Part shown: piece after piece, positions 8,574-17,245 of the stretch | How positions within the stretch are numbered: position 1 is the stretch's first letter | How the letters are laid out: the number at the start of each line of letters is the position of its first letter | NCBI GenBank assembly: GCA_050950785.1 | Contig: JBMNIG010000009.1 | Span: forward strand, 1 to 64,000 | Reading direction: 5' to 3' | Length of the DNA stretch: 64,000 nucleotides | From: JAAYOS01 sp050950785 | Lineage (GTDB): Bacteria; Bacillota; Clostridia; Oscillospirales; JAAYOS01 | Program-made: the position numbers and the translations under genes | The notes under the pieces: generated by a model | Databases searched by the model: none | Told to the model about the DNA's origin: nothing | What the model saw: only the letters and a program-made list of their open reading frames with translations

Positions 8574-10175
8574 ATGGCGCTAAGACCATTTGTAGATGCT
8601 CTACCCATTCCAAGAGTTTTAAAGCCAAAGGATCAAAAGAGGGAAAGAACATATTATGAAGTTGAGATGCGTGAATTTTTTCATAAGTTCCACAGAGACC
8701 TTCCACCCACAAAGGTTTGGGGGTATGAAGGACAGGTGCCCGGACCAACGATTGAAGTTGAGCAGAATGAGAACGTACACGTAATGTGGCTAAACAAGTT
8801 GCCCGACAAACACTTTTTGCCGATCGACCACACACTTCACGGATCTGGCGAACATGATCCTGAAGTTAGAACAGTAGTTCACCTCCATGGTGCAAATGTG
8901 CATCCTGAAAGCGATGGTTATCCCGATGCCTGGTATACACGTGATTTTGCGAAATGCGGTCCGAGATTTACCAATAAGTTGTATAAATACGAAAACAGGC
9001 AGCTTCCAACCACCCTTTGGTACCACGATCACGCTGTGGGCATTACACGCCTCAATGTGTATGCCGGTCTTGCGGGTTTGTACATTATCAGAAATGAACA
9101 TGAACGTTCGCTAAACCTGCCGTCGGGGATATATGAAATACCGCTTATTATACAGGATAAGAGCTTCAATCCTGACGGTTCGCTTTTTTATCCCTCAACT
9201 GTTGAGGTGGATGATCCTCCGCTTGATTTCCCGGATGTCTCTGTAACACCAGGGTTCTCGGGAGATACAATAGTTGTAAACGGCAAAGCGTGGCCGTTCT
9301 TGGAGGTTGAGAGGAGAAAATATCGCTTTAGGATCTTGAACGGATCGAATCAGCGTTTTTATCGTATGAGTCTTGACTCAGGGCAGCAGTTTATTCAGAT
9401 CGGTTCTGACGGTGGTTTACTGCAAAAACCTGTCAGATTAGATGAAATCGTTATTGCTCCATCTGAGCGAGTGGACTTAGTAATTGATTTTTCGGGACAA
9501 GACGCGGGCAAAAGGATCAATCTTGTTAACACAGCAAGAACGCCTTTTGATTTCGGAGCACCCCCCGATCCGCAGACGACGGGACTCATTATGCAGTTCC
9601 GCGTCAATGAAAGTACTTCAGAGGACACAAGTTCAGTACCACAGTTTTTAAGTACGATTAAAAGATTTAGCGAGTGTGATGCTTGCAGAACAAGAGATAT
9701 AACACTCGACGTAACAACAGATAGATACAACCGACTATTATTTATGCTTAATAACAGCGACTACGTAGACGGTGTAACTGAGGATCCGGCAGTGGGTGAT
9801 ATAGAAATTTGGAGGATCATAAACCCAGGCTTGGCGTCGCATCCGATGCATGTTCATCAGGTACAGTTCCAGGTCCTTGACCGTATTCCATTCGATGTCG
9901 ATGTCTATAACGCTACCGGTAGATTAAGGTTCACAGGTGAGCCTGAATCACCGCCTGCTAATGAACGGGGTTGGAAGGACACGGTGAAGTGCGAACCAGG
10001 AACTGTGACAAGAATAATTTCTAAGTTTGGTCCATATACAGGTAGGTATGTTTTCCATTGTCATATTCTCGAGCACGAAGATCATGACATGATGCGCCCA
10101 TTTGATGTCATACCTAAACGTGGTAAGGCAGCTAAAGATTGTTGTGGGTATATAGATAAGTGTGATTGTTGTTAA
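8574..10175 (+). CDS. CotA-like multicopper oxidase (laccase/bilirubin oxidase type)
   Basis: A 533-residue three-domain multicopper oxidase. All four copper motifs are visible: HLHG (about 103-106), WYHDH (149-153), HPMHVHQVQF (about 423) and HCHILEHEDHDMM (about 495), the last carrying the type 1 copper Cys, His and Met. No signal peptide is seen, as in Bacillus CotA, the spore-coat laccase that oxidises phenolics and bilirubin using O2. The start is supported by GGAGG seven bases before the ATG. The C-terminus carries an unusual Cys-rich tail with five Cys in about eleven residues, absent from typical CotA as far as I know. A spore-coat role in this sporeformer is inferred. Confidence 0.93.
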   Translation: MALRPFVDALPIPRVLKPKDQKRERTYYEVEMREFFHKFHRDLPPTKVWGYEGQVPGPTIEVEQNENVHVMWLNKLPDKHFLPIDHTLHGSGEHDPEVRTVVHLHGANVHPESDGYPDAWYTRDFAKCGPRFTNKLYKYENRQLPTTLWYHDHAVGITRLNVYAGLAGLYIIRNEHERSLNLPSGIYEIPLIIQDKSFNPDGSLFYPSTVEVDDPPLDFPDVSVTPGFSGDTIVVNGKAWPFLEVERRKYRFRILNGSNQRFYRMSLDSGQQFIQIGSDGGLLQKPVRLDEIVIAPSERVDLVIDFSGQDAGKRINLVNTARTPFDFGAPPDPQTTGLIMQFRVNESTSEDTSSVPQFLSTIKRFSECDACRTRDITLDVTTDRYNRLLFMLNNSDYVDGVTEDPAVGDIEIWRIINPGLASHPMHVHQVQFQVLDRIPFDVDVYNATGRLRFTGEPESPPANERGWKDTVKCEPGTVTRIISKFGPYTGRYVFHCHILEHEDHDMMRPFDVIPKRGKAAKDCCGYIDKCDCC

Positions 10176-10223
10176 GATAAAATCCTTTTATTGAGAGATA
10201 TTATAGTTGGTGATCGGGCAGAA

Positions 10224-10255
10224 AAAAGGACCTTCTACGGTGAGAGGGTCCTTTT
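10224..10255. terminator. Bidirectional terminator between convergent genes
   Basis: AAAAGGACC (10224-10232) and GGTCCTTTT (10247-10255) form a hairpin with T-runs on both strands. It can end both the oxidase gene and the facing kinase gene. Confidence 0.85.
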
Positions 10256-10267
10256 GATATACCTATA

Positions 10268-11872
10268 TCATTTCATGTATTCAACAGCAGCGCGTTCCAC
10301 TTCAAGTCCCTTTACATATCGCTCCAAATACTTGTTAAAGTTATTGACATCTACACTGTCCGGGAACTCAGTAGAGCCCCCGCCCTCTGTAAAGACCTTG
10401 TTATTGAGATAATTGTCAAGGGGCTCATTGTCCTGTTTTCTAAGCATATAGGCAGCAAGAAGTGCCATGCCCCAAGCACCGCCTTCGCCTGCGGTCTCCA
10501 TTACAGAGATGGGTGTGTTCAAAGCTGCAGCCATTATCTTTTGACCGACTAGCTTGGTCTTAAAAAGACCTCCGTGGCCCAACAGCTTGTCAAGGCGTAC
10601 ATGCTCTTTTTCAAACAAAATATCCATGCCTATTCTAAGTGTGCATATTGCTGAGTTGAGTAATGACCTCATAAAATTTGCCAATGTAAACCGGCTATCA
10701 GGCATGCGTACAAATAAAGGCCGCCCTTCATCAAGACCTGTCACAGGTTCACCTGCAAGGTAATTATATGATAAAAGATTGCCGCAGTCATCATCGGACT
10801 CGAGTGCGCTGTTATAAAGGGCTTCATACAAACGGGACTTGTCAACAGTAAGCCCAACAGACTTTATCGCTTGTTGCATTATCCTGACCCATGCGTCGAT
10901 ATCAGATGTACAGGTATTGCAGTGAACCATTGCTACAGGTTTGCCTACCGGGGTGGTGACCATATCTATTTCGGTATAAACACCGGACAGCTCTTTTTCA
11001 AGGACAACCATAGAAAATATGGAGGTTCCGGCCGAAATATTACCTGTCCTTTCAGCTATGCTGTTGGTAGCAGTCATTCCGGTACCGGCGTCGCCTTCGG
11101 GAGGGCATAGTGGAATTCCGGCCTGTAGGTTTCCTGAAGGATCCAAAAGCTTTGCACCTTCCGGAGTTAGTTCACCGGCATTATCGCCCGCCATAAGTAT
11201 CTTCGGCAGTATTTCGCTTAGATTCCATGAAAAGCCTCTGTCTGAGATAAGGTTTTCAAACTGTTCTATCATATCAGTATTGTAATTACTGGAATTGCTG
11301 TCAATTGGGAAAATGCCTGAAGCATCGCCTATGCCAACAACTTTTCGGCCGGTTAGCTTCCAGTGGACATAGCCTGCCAGCGTTGTGAGAAAAGTGATTT
11401 CGCCAACATGCTTTTCGCCGTTGAGTATCGCCTGATAGAGATGAGCGATACTCCACCTTTGTGGTATGTTGAATCTAAACATTTTTGTCAACTCTAATGC
11501 GGCTTGCTCAGTTATGGTATTTCGCCAAGTCCGAAACGGAACCAGGAGATTATCACTTTTATCAAATACAAGATAGCCGTGCATCATTGCGGACACTCCG
11601 ATGGATCCTACCTTGGTGATCGACAGTCCGTACTTTTGCTTAACATCTTCATTAAGTGAGCGATAGCAGCTCTGGAGACCGTTATGGACATCTTCCAGGC
11701 TGTATGTCCAAATACCATCCTCAAATTTGTTTTCCCAGGCATGATCGCCTGAAGCGATTGGTGAATGGTCCTCGCCAATAAGTACAGCCTTTATCCTTGT
11801 AGAACCAAGTTCTATTCCAAGAGATGTTCTGCCCTCAGCTATTGATCGTGTGATATCAACAATATTCATCAT
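10268..11872 (-). CDS. FGGY-family carbohydrate kinase
   Basis: About 534 residues with the FGGY ATPase fold. The N-terminal phosphate loop reads LGIELGSTRIKAVLI (about residues 18-32), ISAGTSIFSMVV is the middle phosphate motif, and GHGGLFKTKLVGQKIMAAAL is the C-terminal FGGY segment, with GEGGAWGMALLAAY after it. The sugar substrate (xylulose, ribulose, fuculose or other) cannot be read from the sequence. No sugar isomerase or transporter is beside it, so the pathway is unknown. Several ATGs occur at the start; the one at 11872 has AGGA six bases upstream and is preferred to 11878. It has its own promoter. Confidence 0.88.
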   Translation of the reverse strand: MMNIVDITRSIAEGRTSLGIELGSTRIKAVLIGEDHSPIASGDHAWENKFEDGIWTYSLEDVHNGLQSCYRSLNEDVKQKYGLSITKVGSIGVSAMMHGYLVFDKSDNLLVPFRTWRNTITEQAALELTKMFRFNIPQRWSIAHLYQAILNGEKHVGEITFLTTLAGYVHWKLTGRKVVGIGDASGIFPIDSNSSNYNTDMIEQFENLISDRGFSWNLSEILPKILMAGDNAGELTPEGAKLLDPSGNLQAGIPLCPPEGDAGTGMTATNSIAERTGNISAGTSIFSMVVLEKELSGVYTEIDMVTTPVGKPVAMVHCNTCTSDIDAWVRIMQQAIKSVGLTVDKSRLYEALYNSALESDDDCGNLLSYNYLAGEPVTGLDEGRPLFVRMPDSRFTLANFMRSLLNSAICTLRIGMDILFEKEHVRLDKLLGHGGLFKTKLVGQKIMAAALNTPISVMETAGEGGAWGMALLAAYMLRKQDNEPLDNYLNNKVFTEGGGSTEFPDSVDVNNFNKYLERYVKGLEVERAAVEYMK

Positions 11873-11906
11873 AACCATTCCTGCCTTATTAATTTTGTTA
11901 TTATCA

Positions 11907-11935
11907 ATTATCTAATAAATCAAGATTTTTATCAA
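11907..11935 (-). promoter_or_regulatory. Possible promoter of the sugar kinase
   Basis: TTGATA (11935-11930) and GATAAT (11912-11907) are 17 bases apart, about 35 bases before the start. The remaining AT-rich gap to 12173 holds no gene. Confidence 0.5.
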
Positions 11936-12173
11936 GAGCAAAAGCAAAATCAGTATAATAATTTTCAATGGGACACAGTTCACAAACCATTTTACTTAAC
12001 AGGTTGCAAAAAAATGACACTAAAAGTATAATTATGAAGCGCGTATAAGCAAAATTTATCTACTTTGAAAAATTTGAAACAACAAGCAGCCTTAAGTTTA
12101 TATTGAAAACTTCATTCTTGATATATCGTTACATTTATTTGAGCAATGTTTGTTTATTGAAGGGAATAGTTAG

Positions 12174-14105
12174 ATGTCTGTATTATCAGTAACAAATGTA
12201 AAAAAGGAATTCAATGATATCGTCATTCTAGAGAACGTTTCTTTTGACGTATATCCCGGGCAGCGTGTAGGTATAATCGGGAGAAACGGCAGTGGAAAGA
12301 CAACGCTTTTGAAGCTCATATCCGGCAGGTATGAGTGCGATGATGGTTCGATATTTATACCATCCAGTGTTAAGATGGGCGTATTAGATCAAATTCCTCG
12401 TTATCCTGATAATATGACTGTTGAGGATGTTCTTCGAACCTCGTTTTATGAGACGGAAAAGCTAAAAAGACGAATGATCGAACTTGAAAAGAAGATGGCC
12501 ACCGGTGATCAACGTGCTATAAGAGAATACGGCGAGACATCATCGGCCTTTGAAGCACTTGGAGGGTATACAGTCGATGTAGAATTGAATCGTGTTTGTA
12601 ACGGTTTAAAAATTGGTCAGGACATGCTCTCGAATCATTTCAACATGCTTAGTGGGGGAGAAAGAACGCGCATAAATCTTGCTAGGATGATACTAATGCA
12701 AGTCGATTTGATGCTTTTGGACGAGCCTACAAACCACCTTGATTTTCAGTCGGTAGAGTGGCTTGAAGAATATCTAAAGACATACAAGGGAACTGTTCTT
12801 ATCGTCTCCCATGACCGCTATTTTCTTGACCAAACCGTCACACGGATAGTGGAGCTAGAAAACCTGACTGCAAAAGTGTATGAAGGCAATTACTCCGCCT
12901 TTGTCAAACAAAAGGAGCATATGATCAGGAGCGCTGAAGCAAAAATACGACAGGATGAACGCAAAATTGCGCAGCTTGAGCAAACTGCCCGGCGTCTTCA
13001 CAGTTTGGACACGGAAAAGATGCATAAGCGGGCTTTTGCAATGGAAAAGCGCATAGAGCGCATAAAAGGTCAAATGCCCGTTGTTGTTCGTGAGAATAGG
13101 AACCTAAAGGGGAAGTTTGGACAAACGATAAGATCCGGCGAAGATGTCTTGTCTGTAAAGAGATTGAAAAAATCCTTTGGGGACCGGTTGCTTTTTTCAG
13201 ATGTGGACCTTGAAATCAAAAAGGACGATCGCATAGTTATTTTGGGACCAAACGGCTCAGGGAAAACCACATTGGTCCGTATATTGCTTGGGCAGGAAAC
13301 ACCGGACGAAGGAATGATACGTTGGGGGGCAAGTGTAAAGATCGCCTATCTTCCACAGATCGTTGAATTTAAAAATGAATATATGTCAGTTCTTGATTGT
13401 GTTGTAGATGAGCTGAATATTTCGATTTCCTCTGCAAGAAATTGGCTTGGCGGTTATTACTTCCGCGGCGAAGAAGTGTTCAAGCTAGTCCGTGATCTCT
13501 CAGGAGGGGAAAAGAGCCGACTTAAACTTTGTATCCTTATGTACAAGGGAGCAAACATGTTGATACTGGACGAGCCTACAAACCACCTGGATCTACACTC
13601 TTCAGAGTGGATCGAAGAAGCTATCTCCGATTATAAGGGAACTTTGTTGGTAATATCTCATGATCGCTTTTTTATCAATCGTGTAGGCAAGAAAATCTGG
13701 TCAATTGAAGATGGGACTGTAAATGCCTTTAACGGCAATTATGAAGAATTCAAAATCTATATGTCTCAGCGTCAAGCATCTGCCCCAGCAGCATCCAAAA
13801 TTCAGGCGAAAACCACTATAAGTTCCGACCAAGATAAAGATAGAGTTAGAGATAAATCGACTAGGCGCAATAAGCGCTCGAAAGAAACAATAGCGGCTAG
13901 AAAGCAAATCAGGATTTTGGAAAGTGATATTGAGAAATTAGAAAATGACTTGGAAAACATAAACGTAGAGTTTGAGCATGCGGCTACTGACCACCTGAGG
14001 CTTGCAGAACTTATGAAAGAAAAGGCAGTTTTGGATGAGAAGCTTGAACACATGCTAGAAGAATGGGAAAAATTGATGAATCAACTTAACAGCTTTGAAG
14101 ATTGA
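12174..14105 (+). CDS. ABC-F family ATP-binding protein
   Basis: A 643-residue protein with two ABC ATPase domains and no membrane segments, the ABC-F layout. First domain: Walker A GRNGSGKTT (about 36-44), signature LSGGERTR, Walker B LMLLDEPTNHLD. Second domain: Walker A GPNGSGKTT (about 361), LSGGEKSR, LILDEPTNHLD. A charged linker between them carries the P-site tRNA-interaction motif, and the last 110 residues form a basic segment plus coiled coil as in Uup/YdiF-type members. Such proteins act on ribosomes, as translation factors or antibiotic-protection factors; which applies here cannot be told. It is followed after about 120 bases by coaW on the same strand. Confidence 0.94.
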   Translation: MSVLSVTNVKKEFNDIVILENVSFDVYPGQRVGIIGRNGSGKTTLLKLISGRYECDDGSIFIPSSVKMGVLDQIPRYPDNMTVEDVLRTSFYETEKLKRRMIELEKKMATGDQRAIREYGETSSAFEALGGYTVDVELNRVCNGLKIGQDMLSNHFNMLSGGERTRINLARMILMQVDLMLLDEPTNHLDFQSVEWLEEYLKTYKGTVLIVSHDRYFLDQTVTRIVELENLTAKVYEGNYSAFVKQKEHMIRSAEAKIRQDERKIAQLEQTARRLHSLDTEKMHKRAFAMEKRIERIKGQMPVVVRENRNLKGKFGQTIRSGEDVLSVKRLKKSFGDRLLFSDVDLEIKKDDRIVILGPNGSGKTTLVRILLGQETPDEGMIRWGASVKIAYLPQIVEFKNEYMSVLDCVVDELNISISSARNWLGGYYFRGEEVFKLVRDLSGGEKSRLKLCILMYKGANMLILDEPTNHLDLHSSEWIEEAISDYKGTLLVISHDRFFINRVGKKIWSIEDGTVNAFNGNYEEFKIYMSQRQASAPAASKIQAKTTISSDQDKDRVRDKSTRRNKRSKETIAARKQIRILESDIEKLENDLENINVEFEHAATDHLRLAELMKEKAVLDEKLEHMLEEWEKLMNQLNSFED

Positions 14106-14228
14106 CATTTGAAAAACACTTGATACATGAGAGGTTGAGTGTTATTGTATAAAATGATTTCACTTTTATACTTACAATGAAGCACACGGCCGATGAAATC
14201 GTCTATGAAATTTATTGAGGTGAATGAG

Positions 14229-15050
14229 TTGAAAATTACAATAGGAATAGACATAGGTGGGAGTACAACAAAAATCGTGGGGATACGAAAAAACGAAATA
14301 ATTGCACCCATGATAGTAAGGGCAAATGATCCAATTGCGTCACTTTTTGGAGCTTTTGGAAAATTTATCGATCAAAATGGTCTATCCCTGGATGATATTG
14401 AAAAGATAGCCATTACAGGTGTGGGCGCTTCTCATGTTGAAAAATCGATATACGATATTGAAACGATCAAGGTACAGGAGTTTCTCTGTAATGGATATGG
14501 TGGGCTGTATCTTTCGGAGCTAAAGTCAGCTATAATCGTTAGCATGGGAACAGGTACAGCGATCGTAAAAGCTTCGAATGGTGATATTGAGCACATAGGA
14601 GGCACCGGTGTAGGAGGTGGAACTCTTCTTGGGCTTTCAAACAAAATGCTTAACATACATGAAATCGGATACCTGATCGAAACAGCCAAAGACGGAAATC
14701 TAAACAACGTAGACCTGCTTGTATCAGATATTTCACGTGATGTTCTGCCGACTCTACCTTCGCACAGTACCGCTTCAAATTTTGGAAAGCTTACCGACGC
14801 CGCCAACAAGAGTGATATCGCTCTTGGTATAATAAATCTAGTTTTCCAAACGATCGGAACACTTGCGGTTTTCGCAGCCAAGAGCGGTTCTGTTAACAAG
14901 ATCGTGTTAATTGGAAACCTTACTACGATTCCACAGTGCCGCGATGTATTTGACTCATTGGAAGCCATATACCCATATGAATTTTTGATTCCGCCACATG
15001 CCGAGTTTGGCACGGCTGTTGGTGCGGCACTATCTTTGATAAAAAAGTAG
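14229..15050 (+). CDS. coaW: type II pantothenate kinase
   Basis: Phosphorylates pantothenate in the first step of coenzyme A synthesis. About 273 residues of the eukaryotic/staphylococcal PanK-II fold: N-terminal GIDIGGSTTKIVGI phosphate loop, IVSMGTGTAIV, GGTGVGGGTLLGLS, and the C-terminal IVLIGNLT and FGTAVGAALSL. The frame is open to an ATG at 14193, but a TTG at 14229 has GAGGTG six bases upstream and gives the normal family start, so I use it. PanK-II enzymes often resist feedback by CoA. A strong terminator follows directly. Confidence 0.93.
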   Translation: MKITIGIDIGGSTTKIVGIRKNEIIAPMIVRANDPIASLFGAFGKFIDQNGLSLDDIEKIAITGVGASHVEKSIYDIETIKVQEFLCNGYGGLYLSELKSAIIVSMGTGTAIVKASNGDIEHIGGTGVGGGTLLGLSNKMLNIHEIGYLIETAKDGNLNNVDLLVSDISRDVLPTLPSHSTASNFGKLTDAANKSDIALGIINLVFQTIGTLAVFAAKSGSVNKIVLIGNLTTIPQCRDVFDSLEAIYPYEFLIPPHAEFGTAVGAALSLIKK

Positions 15051-15064
15051 ATATCAATAATCAA

Positions 15065-15095
15065 GTGCAGAGAGGTAATCCTCTCTGCACTTTTT
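15065..15095 (+). terminator. Rho-independent terminator of coaW
   Basis: Perfect 11-base arms GTGCAGAGAGG (15065-15075) and the complement (15080-15090), a 4-base loop, then TTTTT. Confidence 0.93.
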
Positions 15096-15134
15096 GAACT
15101 AGCACTGCTTATCTACAGTGTTTTTATTGTCGTG

Positions 15135-15329
15135 CTATTTTAGGCCCTGCTCATAGGCCTGGATCATCTTTTTGACCATCTGGCCGCCGATCGATCCAGC
15201 CTGGCGGCTTGTCAGGTCACCATTGTAGCCCTGCTTAAGGTTTACTCCAACCTCTTGAGCTGCTTCCATCTTAAAGCGGTCAAGAGCCTCACGGGCTTCA
15301 GGAACTAGAACCCTGTTACTTCTGGCCAT
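15135..15329 (-). CDS. alpha/beta-type small acid-soluble spore protein
   Basis: A 64-residue SASP. These proteins coat and protect DNA in the dormant spore and are degraded by the Gpr protease at germination. The two family blocks are clear: LDRFKMEAAQEVGV (containing the Gpr cleavage-type E-A/E-V site) and YNGDLTSRQAGSIGGQMVKKMI. The ATG is preceded by AAGGAG. Expression would be by sigma-G in the forespore (family knowledge). The gap of about 210 bases to queH shows no further gene. Confidence 0.97.
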   Translation of the reverse strand: MARSNRVLVPEAREALDRFKMEAAQEVGVNLKQGYNGDLTSRQAGSIGGQMVKKMIQAYEQGLK

Positions 15330-15538
15330 ATTTACATCTCCTTCAAAATGTTTTCTGACATGCTGCCACGTCGAAACAGCTCGAATTTATTTTTAAGCTG
15401 TCTGCAATTTAAGTCAGTTTCCGTTGCAGCAGTAATATTTTTGCCGAAGGAGAGTATTCTATTCAATCAATATCTGGCTGTAATAATTAACAACAGTTGT
15501 AAAGTTTTAGCTACTTTCTTCTTCAATAATTTAAAATT

Positions 15539-16186
15539 TTAATCTCGAATAGAAAAGGCACATCCGCAATAGTCCTGTCGGTAAAGGCCGAATTGTTTGG
15601 ACAGAACAATAGATCGCTTGTAGCCGTCGTTTTTCTTAAAATCGGATGGTAAAAATTTGACATTGTGCTTTTCTGCAGCTTCTTTACCGATCTGATTTAG
15701 TATGTCCGCATTTTTATAAGGACTGACAGTCAAAGTTGTTGTAAAGAATTCACAACCAATTTCTGCGGCCTTCTTGGCGGATCGCTCAAGACGGATCTTG
15801 AAACATTCTATGCATCGCAGTCCACCTTCTGGTTCTTCTTCTAAGCCTGCAATTCGTTTTAAAAATTCGTTTTGATCGTAGTCACCGCATATTACCTTTA
15901 TATTGTCCGCCGACTTGTTACTATTAAAATGATTTATTTCATTAATATCGATATTGAGAATGTCAACAAGTCGCACTTGTTCATCTAGTCTTTTCAAGTA
16001 TTCTGATTTAGGAGCAATATTTGGGTTATAATAATATACGATTATGTTAAAATGATTTGAGAGATATTCAAGAACATAACTGCTGCATGGCGCACAGCAG
16101 CTGTGTATCAGCAGGGAAGGAAGATCATTCCTTTCTTCCAGTCTCGTAAGGATCGCTTCAAGCTCTTTTTGGAAATTTCTTTTCAT
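15539..16186 (-). CDS. queH: epoxyqueuosine reductase QueH
   Basis: A 215-residue DUF208 protein that reduces epoxyqueuosine to queuosine in tRNA, the cobalamin-independent replacement for QueG. Conserved cysteine pairs are visible: HSCCAPC near residue 28, LRCIECFKIRLE near 123, and DYCGCAF at the C-terminus, the Fe-S and metal ligands of QueH. The motif YYYNPNIAP follows the first pair. It is a single gene with no queuosine-synthesis neighbour in the window. Confidence 0.95.
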   Translation of the reverse strand: MKRNFQKELEAILTRLEERNDLPSLLIHSCCAPCSSYVLEYLSNHFNIIVYYYNPNIAPKSEYLKRLDEQVRLVDILNIDINEINHFNSNKSADNIKVICGDYDQNEFLKRIAGLEEEPEGGLRCIECFKIRLERSAKKAAEIGCEFFTTTLTVSPYKNADILNQIGKEAAEKHNVKFLPSDFKKNDGYKRSIVLSKQFGLYRQDYCGCAFSIRD

Positions 16187-16333
16187 CCCTATTCACCATC
16201 CCTCTTAACTGCGTTTCATCATTTTATCGTAGCAGTGGCGCAGTGTCAAGGCTCTTAAGCAGTGGTAAATATGTATAAAAAATAGCCGAAGGGGGAAATT
16301 ATTACTGATATTCGACAGATAGGAGAATTCAAA

Positions 16334-16540
16334 ATGATATTGGACAGAATAGCATTGGTATTAACGATTATCGGAGCACTAAACTGGGGACTGATTGGGC
16401 TGTTCCGTTTTGATCTAGTGGCATATCTTTTTGGAGGACAAACAGCCGGCGTCAGCAGAGTAATTTACACCCTTGTAGGAATTGCTGGAATATGGTGCAT
16501 TTCATTATTGTTCCGCCAGCGTGAAATTGTCGAAGAGTAA
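16334..16540 (+). CDS. DUF378 small membrane protein
   Basis: A 68-residue protein with two hydrophobic helices: residues 4-24, with GALNWGLIGLF typical of DUF378/YuzA, and 42-60. Its function is unknown. It is preceded by AGGAG and followed by a hairpin. Family members are scattered among Bacillota and are often expressed as single genes. Confidence 0.92.
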   Translation: MILDRIALVLTIIGALNWGLIGLFRFDLVAYLFGGQTAGVSRVIYTLVGIAGIWCISLLFRQREIVEE

Positions 16541-16558
16541 AATAAAGCTATCCAAATG

Positions 16559-16590
16559 ACATCCCTGGATGATATTTCATTCAGGGATGT
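16559..16590 (+). terminator. Probable terminator of the DUF378 gene
   Basis: ACATCCCTG (16559-16567) pairs with CAGGGATGT (16582-16590); the T-tract after it is weak. Confidence 0.6.
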
Positions 16591-16735
16591 TATCTTGTGT
16601 TATTAAAATCAATATATTAGGAACATAGGTCAATAAGGATCCATCTCATTTTACGCTTTAGCATGATATTTTGTTGCATAGGTTGGTATGTTGTAGTATA
16701 ATGCTAACAATATTTTGAAAAGCGAGGCAATCGTT

Positions 16736-17215
16736 ATGATGAGTCTATTGAAACTACTTGAGAAAAACTGCAGGCTCACAAATTCACAGCTTGCTACAAT
16801 GTTGGGAATAAGCGAAGACGAGGTGGCGGAAAAAATCAGAGAGTTGGAAAAAAACAATGTTGTCCTCGGATATCGTGCGATAATAGATTGGGAGCAGACT
16901 AAGGAGGATAGTGTTACCGCACTTATTGAGGTCAAGGTTACTCCACAGCGGGATCTTGGTTTTGAACGTGTAGCCGAAAGAATATTCCAATATGAGGAAG
17001 TTGAAAGCCTATATCTCATGTCTGGCGGGTTTGACTTAAGTGTTACGATCACCGGAAAGAGCATGAAAGAGGTTGCACTGTTTGTGGCGACAAAGCTTGC
17101 GCCAATTGAAGGTGTTAGCGGAACATCCACCCACTTCGTTCTCAGAAAATACAAAGATCACGGAGTAATGTTCAGGGTGGAAGAAGAGAAGCAGGAACAG
17201 GCTTACCTGCTGTGA
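16736..17215 (+). CDS. Lrp/AsnC family transcriptional regulator
   Basis: About 159 residues. The N-terminal winged helix-turn-helix (LLEKNCRLTNSQLATMLGI... NNVVLGYRAIIDW) is followed by the RAM ligand-binding ferredoxin-like domain (ALIEVKVTP to THFVLRKYK). The ATG at 16736 has GCGAGG eight bases upstream; an in-frame TTG at 16715 is less likely. It ends 30 bases before an aminotransferase gene, a pairing common in Clostridia, so it probably senses an amino acid and controls that operon (inference). Confidence 0.94.
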   Translation: MMSLLKLLEKNCRLTNSQLATMLGISEDEVAEKIRELEKNNVVLGYRAIIDWEQTKEDSVTALIEVKVTPQRDLGFERVAERIFQYEEVESLYLMSGGFDLSVTITGKSMKEVALFVATKLAPIEGVSGTSTHFVLRKYKDHGVMFRVEEEKQEQAYLL

Positions 17216-17245
17216 TCCCCATATTAGTAAAAGAGGTAATTGAAT

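Noticed and set aside
8375..8659. 94-codon plus-strand frame upstream of the laccase
   Set aside because: It begins inside the tRNA-Pro gene and overlaps the laccase start, which has a proper GGAGG site.
14432..15064. 210-codon minus-strand frame opposite coaW
   Set aside because: Shadow of coaW; no family features and no start signal.
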